From Candidatus Eiseniibacteriota bacterium (GTDB taxonomy: Bacteria > Eisenbacteria > RBG-16-71-46 > SZUA-252), in NCBI GenBank assembly GCA_005893265.1, contig VBOX01000105.1:1-34377 (forward strand): 34,377 bases of DNA. Direction: 5' to 3'. Both the position numbers and the translations under genes were made by a program. How positions within the stretch are numbered: the first letter of the stretch is position 1; each line of letters begins with the position of its first letter. The notes under the pieces were generated by a model, which ran no database searches, was not told the DNA's origin, and saw nothing but the letters and a program-made list of their open reading frames with translations. This document shows, piece by piece, positions 21,701 through 29,195 of this stretch.

Positions 21701-23032
21701 TTATAGGATTGGATAGTACTTCTCCAGTTCGTAGTCCGTAATCCGCGTCCGGTACGCGTCCCATTCGATCCGTTTGTTCTGAATGAATTTCGTGAACACG
21801 TGCTCCCCCAGAGCGTCCCGGACGAGCTTGGACTTTTCGGTCAGCTCCACGGCCTCGATCAGGCTGCCTGGCAGGCTCCGAATACCGATCTCGCCCCTCT
21901 CGTGGGCGCTCATCTCGTAGATGTCCTCCTCGACCGGCGGGCGAAGCACGGCGTTCGTGTCGATACCCTTGAGGCCGGCGGCGAGACAGACCGCGAAGGC
22001 GAGGTAGGGATTGCACGCGGGATCCGGACAGCGCAGCTCGACCCGCGTCGCCTTCTCGTGCCCTGGCTTGTACATGGGAACCCGGACCAGGGCGGAGCGG
22101 TTCCGCTGGCCCCACGCGATGTAGACGGGCGCCTCGAACCCCGGCACCAGGCGCTTGTAGGAATTCACCCATTGATTGGTAACCGAGGCGAACTCCGTCA
22201 TGTGATTCAGGAGCCCGGCGAGGTAGGAGCGTCCCGCCTTCGAGAGGTGGTACTTGTCCTTCGCGTCGAAGAAGAGGTTCTTCCCGCCCTTGAAGAGGGA
22301 TTGGTGGATGTGCATGCCGCTTCCGTTTTCCCCGTAGACCGGCTTCGGCATGAAGGTGGCGTAATAGCCTCCCTGGCGCGCGATTTCCTTGACGACGTAC
22401 CGGTAGGTGATCGTCTGGTCGGCCATCTTGAGCGCTTCGCTGTACTTGAGATCGATCTCATGCTGGCTCGAGGCGACCTCGTGGTGCGAGGCTTCGACGG
22501 AGATCTCCATCGCCTGGAGCGCCTCGACGGTGCGAGATCGAAGCTCGGTTCCGATGTCGTCGGGGACCTGATCAAAATAGCCGGCCGAATCCAGGAGCGT
22601 ACGGTCGTGCACGCCCTTGAAGTAGAAGTACTCCAGCTCCGGCCCGAGGTAGAAGGTGTAGCCCTGCTTCTCAATTCTCTTGAGCGCGCGCTTCAGGACA
22701 TGGCGCGTGTCGCCGGCATAGGGGCTCCCGTCGGGATTCAGGATGTCGCAGATCAGGCGGCCGACGTGCTCGCCGTTCACTTTCCAGGGGAGCATTTGAA
22801 ACGTACCGGGATCCGGCATCGCGACGAGATCGCTCTCGTAAATGCGGGCGAACCCCTCGACCGATGACCCGTCGATCCCGACGCCCTCGTCCAGAGCCTC
22901 TTGCAGGACCCGGAGCGTGATGCCGACGCTTTTCAGCTGCCCCAGAATGTCGACGAACCAGAGGTGGATCATCTCCACGCCGCGCTCTTCGCAGAACTTC
23001 ACAATCTCCTTCGTCGACTTCAGACTTTCCAT
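21701..23032 (-). CDS. glnA: Glutamine synthetase, type I (alpha subgroup)
   Basis: 443 residues, the usual length of GSI-alpha. Catalyses ATP-dependent glutamate plus ammonia to glutamine. Signatures: FVDILGQLKSVGI near residue 25, GIDGSSVEGFARI (latch region), GPELEYFYF, SHHEVASSQHEIDLKY (metal ligands), MPKPVYGENGSGMHIHQSL (ATP/metal) and RNRSALVRVP. The C-terminal part lacks the NLY tyrosine adenylylation site of GSI-beta, and EMSAHERGEIGIRSLPGSL is typical of the alpha type controlled by feedback or GlnR-like binding. ATG 23032 has GGAGG ten bases upstream; the longer frame to 23527 is antisense of the GNAT gene. Confidence 0.95.
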   Translation of the reverse strand: MESLKSTKEIVKFCEERGVEMIHLWFVDILGQLKSVGITLRVLQEALDEGVGIDGSSVEGFARIYESDLVAMPDPGTFQMLPWKVNGEHVGRLICDILNPDGSPYAGDTRHVLKRALKRIEKQGYTFYLGPELEYFYFKGVHDRTLLDSAGYFDQVPDDIGTELRSRTVEALQAMEISVEASHHEVASSQHEIDLKYSEALKMADQTITYRYVVKEIARQGGYYATFMPKPVYGENGSGMHIHQSLFKGGKNLFFDAKDKYHLSKAGRSYLAGLLNHMTEFASVTNQWVNSYKRLVPGFEAPVYIAWGQRNRSALVRVPMYKPGHEKATRVELRCPDPACNPYLAFAVCLAAGLKGIDTNAVLRPPVEEDIYEMSAHERGEIGIRSLPGSLIEAVELTEKSKLVRDALGEHVFTKFIQNKRIEWDAYRTRITDYELEKYYPIL

Positions 23033-23076
23033 CCCCTGTCTTCCTCCTTCGTCCCTGACCCCATGCGCGCGGCCGC

Positions 23077-23475
23077 CTAGCGCCGCAAGATCATCGCCAT
23101 CTCCCGCTCCGATTGGAAGCCGAGGCGTTCGTAGAACGCGTGCTTGTCCTTCGTGAGCAGGAGGAAACTCGATACGGACTTGAGATCCGGATGTTCCAGC
23201 ACGAAATCCAGGAGGCGTTTTCCGATCCCGCGCCCCTGATGGGACGGGCGAACGATGACGTCCCAGATCGTGGCTCGATAGGTACGATCGGAGATGACGC
23301 GCGTGAAGCCGACGAGATGAGCGCCGTCCCACGCGGAGACCACCGGATGGGAATTTTCGAGCGCGCGACGCACGTCCGGGGCCGAACGGTTTAGCGCCCA
23401 CCAGGTGGATTTGTAGAGCTCGAGCAGCTGTATGACGTCCACTCTCTCGCGGTCGTCCGTGATGTCGATCGGCAT
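23077..23475 (-). CDS. GNAT-family N-acetyltransferase
   Basis: 132 residues from ATG 23475. The GNAT acetyl-CoA signature is [20 protein letters not shown] (V..R.xxQGxGxG), followed by the beta-5/helix-4 [18 protein letters not shown]. The acceptor substrate is unknown. A promoter with near-consensus elements ends 6 nt before an in-frame TTG at 23508, so a form with 11 extra residues ([11 protein letters not shown]) started leaderlessly on TTG is possible; leaderless TTG starts are rare, hence the ATG choice. It precedes glnA by 44 nt on the same strand and may be cotranscribed. Confidence 0.85.
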   Translation of the reverse strand: MPIDITDDRERVDVIQLLELYKSTWWALNRSAPDVRRALENSHPVVSAWDGAHLVGFTRVISDRTYRATIWDVIVRPSHQGRGIGKRLLDFVLEHPDLKSVSSFLLLTKDKHAFYERLGFQSEREMAMILRR

Positions 23476-23514
23476 CTGTGAAAGCGGTGTGTTCGCGGGG
23501 TGCGACAAGAAGGA

Positions 23515-23543
23515 ACCATAGCCGCACGGCCGGACCGCGTCAA
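23515..23543 (-). promoter_or_regulatory. Sigma70-like promoter of the GNAT-glnA unit
   Basis: On the minus strand TTGACG (23543-23538, 5 of 6) and TATGGT (23520-23515, 4 of 6) are separated by exactly 17 nt. The -10 ends 6 nt before TTG 23508 and 39 nt before ATG 23475. Apart from the esterase promoter it is the best minus/plus match in the window. Confidence 0.55.
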
Positions 23544-23575
23544 CATCGTTCGCGTCGAGGGCGGGCGCGTGCCGC

Positions 23576-23581
23576 TATAAT
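23576..23581 (+). promoter_or_regulatory. Consensus -10 box of the YjbQ-like gene, leaderless
   Basis: A perfect TATAAT ends 7 nt before ATG 23589. The -35 region at 17 nt reads CGTCGA, which is not a sigma70 match, so an activator or another sigma factor may be involved. No Shine-Dalgarno sequence can fit between the -10 box and the ATG in a transcript. Confidence 0.55.
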
Positions 23582-23588
23582 CAGCGGG

Positions 23589-24011
23589 ATGAAGCATCTC
23601 CGGAAGACGCTTACCTTCCACGTCCCTCATCGTATGGATTTCGTGAACATCACGCGCGAAGTCGAAGAGGCCGTTCGGGAGAGCGGCGTGCGAGAGGGCC
23701 TCTGCCTCGTGAACGCGATGCACATCACCGCGAGCGTGTTCATCAACGACGACGAGCCGGGGCTTCACGAGGACTACAAGCGCTGGCTCGAGGAGCTTGC
23801 TCCCCACGATCCGAGCCCGACGCGCTACAAGCACAACCGAACGGGTGAAGACAACGCGGACGCACACCACAAGCGCCAGATCATGGGACGCGAAGTCGTC
23901 GTCGCGATCACGGCGGGCAAGCTCGACTTCGGTCCCTGGGAGCGGATTTTCTACGGCGAGTTCGACGGACGGCGATCGAAGCGGGTCCTGATCAAAATCA
24001 TCGGCGAGTGA
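23589..24011 (+). CDS. YjbQ/UPF0047 family protein
   Basis: 140 residues. The family signature is clear: [69 protein letters not shown]. These small trimeric cytosolic proteins carry conserved histidines and aspartate around a metal-like pocket; E. coli YjbQ has weak thiamin-phosphate-synthase activity, and the natural role is unsettled. ATG 23589 is placed by the TATAAT box 7 nt upstream, so the longer frame from 23478 is rejected. Confidence 0.92.
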   Translation: MKHLRKTLTFHVPHRMDFVNITREVEEAVRESGVREGLCLVNAMHITASVFINDDEPGLHEDYKRWLEELAPHDPSPTRYKHNRTGEDNADAHHKRQIMGREVVVAITAGKLDFGPWERIFYGEFDGRRSKRVLIKIIGE

Positions 24012-24089
24012 TCGCTCCACAGCGCGCCGCGCTGGGACGCGAAATTTTTCGCATGGTATTCGCCGCCATGTTTCGCCCAAACTCCCGAT

Positions 24090-25271
24090 ATGCCTCCCGC
24101 CCTCCATGCGACGGAGCACTTAGAGACGATCGTGAGGCATCCCCCGATCGCCCTATGGCACGCGGTCACGAAGCCGGAGCATCTCTTCTATTGGTTCGGA
24201 GACGCCGGGGAGATCGATCTCCGGGTCGGTGGGGCGTTCATCGTACACAGCACGTTCGGTATACGGCTTGATACGACGGTGGAGCGCCTCGTCGAGGGGC
24301 GCAGGCTCGTCCTCCGGCCCACGCGCCGCGGCGACGACGCCCGGATCGAATTCGATCTCGTCAAGCTATCCGGAGCCGAGACCAGGGTTTGCGTCGCGGA
24401 CCCGGACTCCGAGAATGAGGAGCCCTGGCGCAGCGCGCTCGAGAACCTCCGCTCGGTCTGGGAGCGGGGCGTCGATCTTCGCGAAGCGCGGATCGCGGTC
24501 ATGGGGATCGGCCCGCGCGACATCCCACAAGCCGAGCGCCCGATACGTGGCGTTCCCGCCGGGATCGGTGTCTGCTTGGGCTCCGTCCTTCCGGGGGGAT
24601 CCGCCGAGAAGGCGGGACTGAAACCGGGTGACATCGTGATCTCCTTCGACGGCGGGACGGTGCGAAACGGACAGGATCTCGTGAGCCTCATCCAGCGCCG
24701 CCGCCCGGGGGACGTCGTCTCCTGCGAAGCGGTACGGGACGGAGCGCCGATCTCAGCCTCCGTGACCCTGGGATCCCGGACCGGGCGAGGGGAGCCTCCT
24801 CCGCATCCCGATCGTCTCGTGGGCTCTTTGCGAAAGGCGGTCCTGGAATCCGACGCAAAGCTCGAACGGGCGGTGGACGGCCTGTCGGACGGGGACGCGT
24901 ACCGCCCGGAGCGGCCCGGGGCGTGGTCGGTGGCCCAGGTGCTCGCCCACCTCTCGATTACGGAGCGGATGCTCCAATGCTGGCTGGACGAGGCGGCGCG
25001 CGGCGAACGGGCCGCAATCGACGACGCCTCGTGCACGAACCCGGGGCGCATCGCGGGCGTGCTGGATGGGCGTCCGACGGTTCGCGAGCTCTTGCAGCGT
25101 GTCTTCCGGGATGAGGTGGAGACGATCGCGCTGATCGTGCACGTTCCGGAGTCGGTCGTCTCGTTCAAGCCGCGCTGGGGCCGCGTGGCGTTCACCGCGC
25201 TTGATTTTCATTCCCACAGCGAAGAGCACCTGGGCCAGATCGCGCGGATCAGGAAGGCGATCGGCGCCTGA
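24090..25271 (+). CDS. SRPBCC-PDZ-DinB three-domain fusion protein
   Basis: 393 residues in three parts. Residues about 5-135 look like an AHSA1/SRPBCC ligand-binding domain (ATEHLETIVRHPPIALWHAVTKPEHLFYWFG...GGAF, ending in WRSALENLRSVWE). Residues about 150-235 form a PDZ domain (GIGVCLGSVLPGGSAEKAGLKPGDIVISFDGGTVRNGQDLVSLIQRRRPGD). Residues about 240-393 form a DinB-type four-helix bundle (PGAWSVAQVLAHLSITERML...; FHSHSEEHLGQIARIRKAI) with the expected His positions. No signal peptide or membrane segment, so it is cytoplasmic, unusual for a PDZ protein. Function unknown; the order suggests a scaffold binding a hydrophobic ligand, a peptide C-terminus and a metal. It lies 78 nt after the YjbQ gene. 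Confidence 0.8.
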   Translation: MPPALHATEHLETIVRHPPIALWHAVTKPEHLFYWFGDAGEIDLRVGGAFIVHSTFGIRLDTTVERLVEGRRLVLRPTRRGDDARIEFDLVKLSGAETRVCVADPDSENEEPWRSALENLRSVWERGVDLREARIAVMGIGPRDIPQAERPIRGVPAGIGVCLGSVLPGGSAEKAGLKPGDIVISFDGGTVRNGQDLVSLIQRRRPGDVVSCEAVRDGAPISASVTLGSRTGRGEPPPHPDRLVGSLRKAVLESDAKLERAVDGLSDGDAYRPERPGAWSVAQVLAHLSITERMLQCWLDEAARGERAAIDDASCTNPGRIAGVLDGRPTVRELLQRVFRDEVETIALIVHVPESVVSFKPRWGRVAFTALDFHSHSEEHLGQIARIRKAIGA

Positions 25272-25318
25272 GCACCGCGATGCACCGTTTACCGGAGCGG
25301 GCACGGCTCTGCCAGGCA

Positions 25319-25915
25319 TCAGCCTCGCTCGGCGAGGAGCAACGTCATCGCGAGGTGCTCCGCGATCTCGAGTCGGGCGAGCGCCTCTTCCACGCTGCCT
25401 CCGACGGCCAACGCACCGTGGTTCCTCAAGATCAGAACGTCGCATCCGGGAACGCCCGCGGTCCCGATCAACGCCTGGCCCACCGCCCTCGCCAGGGTAT
25501 CGGTGCCCGATGGCGCGTACGGCACCACCGCGAGCGCGTGGATCGTGTCGCGCGCCTCATCCAAAGCGCGCAGGTTGGGCGCTTCACCCCGCACCGCGAA
25601 CGCCGAGAGTCCCACCGGGTGGGCGTGCACGAGCGCTTCGATATCCACGCGGGCGGCGTAGGCCGCGAGGTGCATCCGGTGCTCCGTAGACGCCGCGGCG
25701 CGCGCCTGGGAATCCAGAGGCTCGGTGAGCGACAGGTCCACGAAGTCCCGAGTCGTGAGGTCTCCTTTGCGTCGGCCTCGGCGCGTGATGAGAATCCGAT
25801 CGGGCGTGATCCGGGCGCTCAGGTTTCCCTCGGAGGCCACGATCATTCCGCGGTGCTCGAGCACGCGCCCGGCGCGCATCAGGTCGTGCGCGAGCGCCGC
25901 GCGGACCGCCTGCAC
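25319..25915 (-). CDS. Class II aldolase/adducin family protein (FucA-like)
   Basis: 198 residues from GTG 25915. Zn-dependent class II aldolase features: SEGNLSARI and the phosphate-binding GDLTTRDFV region, the catalytic glutamate in STEHRMHLAAY, zinc histidines in ALVHAHPVGLSAFA and the third in LRNHGALAVGGSVEEAL. The family includes L-fuculose-1-phosphate and rhamnulose-1-phosphate aldolases and methylthioribulose-1-phosphate dehydratase; the substrate is not readable. The start is uncertain: the frame is open to 26122, but upstream it overlaps nnrD out of frame; ATG 25879 is the other option and would remove 12 residues. It is the last gene of the HAD-acpS-nnr unit. Confidence 0.85.
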   Translation of the reverse strand: MQAVRAALAHDLMRAGRVLEHRGMIVASEGNLSARITPDRILITRRGRRKGDLTTRDFVDLSLTEPLDSQARAAASTEHRMHLAAYAARVDIEALVHAHPVGLSAFAVRGEAPNLRALDEARDTIHALAVVPYAPSGTDTLARAVGQALIGTAGVPGCDVLILRNHGALAVGGSVEEALARLEIAEHLAMTLLLAERG

Positions 25916-26012
25916 GCGCGCATGGGCCGCCGCCCGGCCGACCCCCGAGCCGATTCCGGGCTCGCGCCCCTCGCCGGCGCCGCCGTTCCCGGCTGGGCCC
26001 CCTGACCCTCTT

Positions 26013-27647
26013 CTAGATTTCGGCAAGTGCCCCGCTCTCCAACGCCATGATCGCAGCCGGCAACGCGTGCATGATGTCGCCGGCAATGAACCCGCGGATT
26101 CCGAGCCTGCGGGCCGCGACATCCCCCGCGAGCCCGTGAATGTAGCACCCCAGGGCGCCCGCCTCTTCGGCGTCGACGCCTTGCGCCACGAGCCCCGCGA
26201 TCGTTCCGGTCAGCACGTCCCCCGCCCCGGCGGTGGCCATTCCCGGGTTGCCGGTCGCGTTCAAGACGAGAGGCTCCGCGGGGGCCGCGGTGATCATCGG
26301 GGTGCTCTTCAGGCACACGATGGCACGGCTCTCCTCCGAGAAGCGCCTCGCCCATCCGGCGGGGTCGTGGGCCACCTCGGCGACCGATTGGCCGCTGAGT
26401 CGCGCCGCCTCCGCGTAGTGGGGCGTCAGGATCAAAGGGCCGTGCATTCGATGGATGCCCATGCCCTCGAACGCGTTCAAGCCGTCGGCGTCGAGCACGA
26501 TGGGAGCCTCGACCCGCTCGAGGAGCTCGCGCGCCAGCTCCTGCGATTCGCGGCTCCTGGACAAGCCCGGGCCGATCGCGACCGCGTCGGCGCGGATCGC
26601 CTCGGCGATGATTTCGTCGCGCGCTCCCAAGGCGAGCGTTCGTTCCGGGGTTTCCGCGAGGCCGCGCTTGACGACTTCGGCGACCCGCGACTCGAGCGCA
26701 TCCACGCAGCTCGCCGGCATCGCGGCCACGACGTACCCCGCTCCCACGCGGAGCGCGGATTCCGCGGCCAGCCCCAGCGCGCCCATCATGCCGGCGCTGC
26801 CCCCGACGACAAGCACCCGCCCCACCGACCCCTTGTGCGCGTCCATCGGCCGCGAAGGGAGAAGGGATCGCGCCCAATCGGGATCGGCGATGAGCGTGGC
26901 GGGGATGATTTCGTCCACGACGGCCGAAGGAATTCCAATGTCCACGACCAGCACCAGGCCCGCACTCGAGCGGCCCGGCTCGATGGCGAGCCCCCGTTTG
27001 GGAAGGCCCAGGGTGACGGTAAGGTCCGCCTTGATCGAAGGCTGCTCGCGGTACCCGGTCGTCGCGTCCACCCCCGACGGGATATCGATCGAGGCAATCG
27101 GCACCTCGGTTCGCTCGGCCATCTCGATGGCGGCTTCCACAGCACCCCGCGGAGCGCCGTGGCTACCCGTCCCAAGCAGGGCGTCGACCAGAAACATCGC
27201 CTGGCCGGCGGCTTGGGCCGCCTCGCTCGCGTCGCCCCACGCGCGAGGGTCCGGCAGGAACGTGACCGGCATCCGTCCTCTCTCGCACGCGGCACAGTTC
27301 TTAGCAGCTTCCTCGGAAAGCGAGCTCTCTTCCCCCGCAACAAGGACCCGCACCGTGAATCCCGCGGCTTTGAGGTACCGCGCGCAGACGAATCCGTCGC
27401 CGCCATTGTTGCCCCGCCCCGCGAGCACGATCACACGTCCTCGCGGCGGACGTGTCCCGCTCGCGCGGCGACGGCGGGCCGGCGACCCGGTGGGGCCGCA
27501 CCACCATGCCACGATCGCGCGAGCGGACTCCCTTCCCGCGCGCTCCATCAACGTGAGCGAGGGAATTCCCTTGCCCGAGATCGCGGCATGCTCGATCGCG
27601 GCCATCTCGGCCGCGGTGACAAGGCGCTGGCCGCCCGGTAGGCGCAC
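26013..27647 (-). CDS. nnr: Bifunctional NAD(P)H-hydrate repair enzyme (epimerase NnrE / dehydratase NnrD)
   Basis: 544 residues. The N-terminal YjeF_N epimerase domain (about 1-230) has VLAGRGNNGGDGFVCARYL, DALLGTG and SIDIPSGVDATTG. The C-terminal carbohydrate-kinase-like dehydratase domain (about 255-540) has HKGSVGRVLVVGGSAGMMGA, AIGPGLSR, LDADGLNAF, LTPHYAEAARL and the catalytic NATGNPGMATAGAGDVLTGTI. It repairs NADHX and NADPHX formed by heat or GAPDH side reactions. GTG 27647 begins one base after the acpS stop, so translation is coupled. The acpS-nnr pairing is common in bacteria. Confidence 0.95.
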   Translation of the reverse strand: MRLPGGQRLVTAAEMAAIEHAAISGKGIPSLTLMERAGRESARAIVAWWCGPTGSPARRRRASGTRPPRGRVIVLAGRGNNGGDGFVCARYLKAAGFTVRVLVAGEESSLSEEAAKNCAACERGRMPVTFLPDPRAWGDASEAAQAAGQAMFLVDALLGTGSHGAPRGAVEAAIEMAERTEVPIASIDIPSGVDATTGYREQPSIKADLTVTLGLPKRGLAIEPGRSSAGLVLVVDIGIPSAVVDEIIPATLIADPDWARSLLPSRPMDAHKGSVGRVLVVGGSAGMMGALGLAAESALRVGAGYVVAAMPASCVDALESRVAEVVKRGLAETPERTLALGARDEIIAEAIRADAVAIGPGLSRSRESQELARELLERVEAPIVLDADGLNAFEGMGIHRMHGPLILTPHYAEAARLSGQSVAEVAHDPAGWARRFSEESRAIVCLKSTPMITAAPAEPLVLNATGNPGMATAGAGDVLTGTIAGLVAQGVDAEEAGALGCYIHGLAGDVAARRLGIRGFIAGDIMHALPAAIMALESGALAEI

Positions 27648-27648
27648 G

Positions 27649-28008
27649 TTAGTCCTCGACCAGCACGACCGCGACGGCGTGGGTGGAGGCGTGGGACAGC
27701 GAGAGGTCGACCCGCCTCGCTCCTACCAGCTCGCGCGCGGCGCCATGGAGGAGCACGCTCGGCCGCGGACCTTCGCCGCGAATCACCTCCACCTCGCGCC
27801 AGATCGAGACCCGACCGATCTTGAGCGCCTTGGCGAACGCTTCTTTCGCGGCGAAGCGGACCGCGAAAGACTCCGCGGAACGCACCCTTTTACTGCAGTA
27901 GGCGATCTCCGTCCGGGTAAAGATGCGTTGAAGGAACCGCGCGCCCCAGCGGTCGATCGCGTCCGCGATCCGGCCCACCTCGACAATGTCGACGCCCACC
28001 GATACCAT
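27649..28008 (-). CDS. acpS: Holo-[acyl-carrier-protein] synthase
   Basis: 119 residues, standard AcpS length. It transfers 4'-phosphopantetheine from CoA to acyl carrier protein for fatty acid synthesis. Magnesium-binding motifs: VGVDIVEVGRI (Asp near residue 7) and SFAVRFAAKEAFAKAL (Glu near residue 55), with LSLSHASTHAVAVVL at the end. ATG 28008 is preceded by GGGA and is preferred to a TTG two codons upstream. It sits 18 nt after the HAD gene and directly before nnr. Confidence 0.95.
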   Translation of the reverse strand: MVSVGVDIVEVGRIADAIDRWGARFLQRIFTRTEIAYCSKRVRSAESFAVRFAAKEAFAKALKIGRVSIWREVEVIRGEGPRPSVLLHGAARELVGARRVDLSLSHASTHAVAVVLVED

Positions 28009-28026
28009 TCCCAAAGGTCGCCCGTC

Positions 28027-28713
28027 CTAGTCGGTTCCGTTGAGCCGATCCACGATCTCGACCAGCTCATACACGTCGTTAAGGTCGTAGTCGGCCCCCG
28101 AGTGCTCGGTGCCGAAGGTATCACCATAGCGCGCGAACGCGGTCCGGATGCCCAGCTTGGCGGCGCCGACCACATCGCGGTCCGGCCAGTCTCCCACCAT
28201 GATCGCTTCGCCGGGGGTCACGCCGAGAAGCTCCAGGGCTCGCTCGAACGGCTTCGGGCTGGGTTTCCGCTCGCCCGTGTCCTCGAACGCGACGACCGGA
28301 TCGAACAGGTGCTGAAGCTGAAGCTGCGCGAGACGCATCCAGGCCTGGAGTCGCGGGGCGTCGGAAACCACGGCGAGCTTGAGTCCGCGCTTCAGGATCT
28401 CCATGAGCGTGAGATTCACGTGGGGATAGAGCACGAGATAGGAATCACGCGCTCGCCTGTAGGCCACGATCGCGCTCGTCAGGAGCTTGTAATCGATCCC
28501 GCCGAACTCTTCCTTGAGAAATAGATCGAACACCTGCTGGTACTCGATGCCCTCACGGTCGTAGACGCGATATATCTTCTCGGAGGTTTCTTGACGTGAG
28601 AGCTTGAGGCCGGCATCGATCATGCCGTCCACCGCGGCGTCGATCGCGGCCCGCTTCATTTTCATGAAGTCGGTCAAGGTATTGTCGAGGTCGAAAATGA
28701 TGGCTCGGATCAT
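28027..28713 (-). CDS. HAD-superfamily hydrolase (HAD-IA type)
   Basis: 228 residues. Motif I IIFDLDNTLTDF with the nucleophile near residue 8, a helical C1 cap (about 20-95), motif II AVVSDAPRL, motif III lysine in RKPSPKPFERAL, motif IV MVGDWPDRDVVGA. The pattern fits HAD-IA phosphatases such as the archaeal/bacterial TIGR02253-like group; substrate unknown. It appears to head the acpS-nnr-aldolase unit, and a housekeeping role removing phosphorylated by-products would suit its metabolite-repair neighbour. I see no clear promoter or ribosome binding site before ATG 28713. Confidence 0.88.
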   Translation of the reverse strand: MIRAIIFDLDNTLTDFMKMKRAAIDAAVDGMIDAGLKLSRQETSEKIYRVYDREGIEYQQVFDLFLKEEFGGIDYKLLTSAIVAYRRARDSYLVLYPHVNLTLMEILKRGLKLAVVSDAPRLQAWMRLAQLQLQHLFDPVVAFEDTGERKPSPKPFERALELLGVTPGEAIMVGDWPDRDVVGAAKLGIRTAFARYGDTFGTEHSGADYDLNDVYELVEIVDRLNGTD

Positions 28714-28824
28714 TCGAGTGGGCTCCCCGGAACGAAATACGCCGAGAGGGAGCGATGCGGCATTGGCTCACCCATCGGCGTCGCGCACCCGATTCGGGCG
28801 TTGTTCTTCACGTTTCGGATTTGC

Positions 28825-29016
28825 TTACTTTTGCGACTGGCCCACCATTTTGCCCAGGCTTATCTCTCCGTTATCGATGCGGACGTTGAAGCCGCAGCTC
28901 GGATTCGTGCAGACCCAGGCTTTGAACGTGATCGGGGCACCATCCCTTCCGTAGTCCGAGAGAGGGATCAGGACCCCATTATTGCATTTGCGGCAGTCGG
29001 GTAGCTTTACTTCCAT
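28825..29016 (-). CDS. Small zinc-ribbon protein
   Basis: 63 residues beginning MEVKLPDCRKCNNG. Two cysteine pairs, C-R-K-C and C-T-N-P-S-C, about 30 residues apart, form a likely zinc ribbon with a hydrophobic GAPITFKAWV strand between them. ATG 29016 is chosen for the GGAGG 9 nt upstream; the in-frame ATG seven codons earlier has none. Zinc ribbons of this size often bind nucleic acid or a protein partner. No family name can be given. Confidence 0.75.
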   Translation of the reverse strand: MEVKLPDCRKCNNGVLIPLSDYGRDGAPITFKAWVCTNPSCGFNVRIDNGEISLGKMVGQSQK

Positions 29017-29066
29017 CGCCGAACTCCTCCCCTCCACACAAGGCCGCTCCGCGCCAAATCAATGGA

Positions 29067-29095
29067 TAGTCCGGCTCCCAGAAATCGAGTGTCAA
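29067..29095 (-). promoter_or_regulatory. Possible promoter of the zinc-ribbon gene
   Basis: On the minus strand a perfect TTGACA (29095-29090) lies 17 nt from GACTAT (29072-29067), which matches the -10 consensus at three positions; TATCCA at a 21-nt spacing is the other candidate. The leader would be about 45 nt and the gene has a Shine-Dalgarno sequence, in contrast to the leaderless genes. Confidence 0.35.
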
Positions 29096-29195
29096 GTCAA
29101 ATTGCGATCTTTCAACGGTCTGGCTGCGTTATCATGCCCCGGCGCCCACGCTGACAGGGGCGATTCTCCCCCCGAGCCAGGACCGGCCCGCGTCG

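Noticed and set aside
21701-23527. Glutamine synthetase with a 165-residue N-terminal extension
   Set aside because: The extension is antisense/out-of-frame reading of the GNAT gene; the GSI-alpha homology begins at MESLKSTKEIV (ATG 23032) with a GGAGG upstream.
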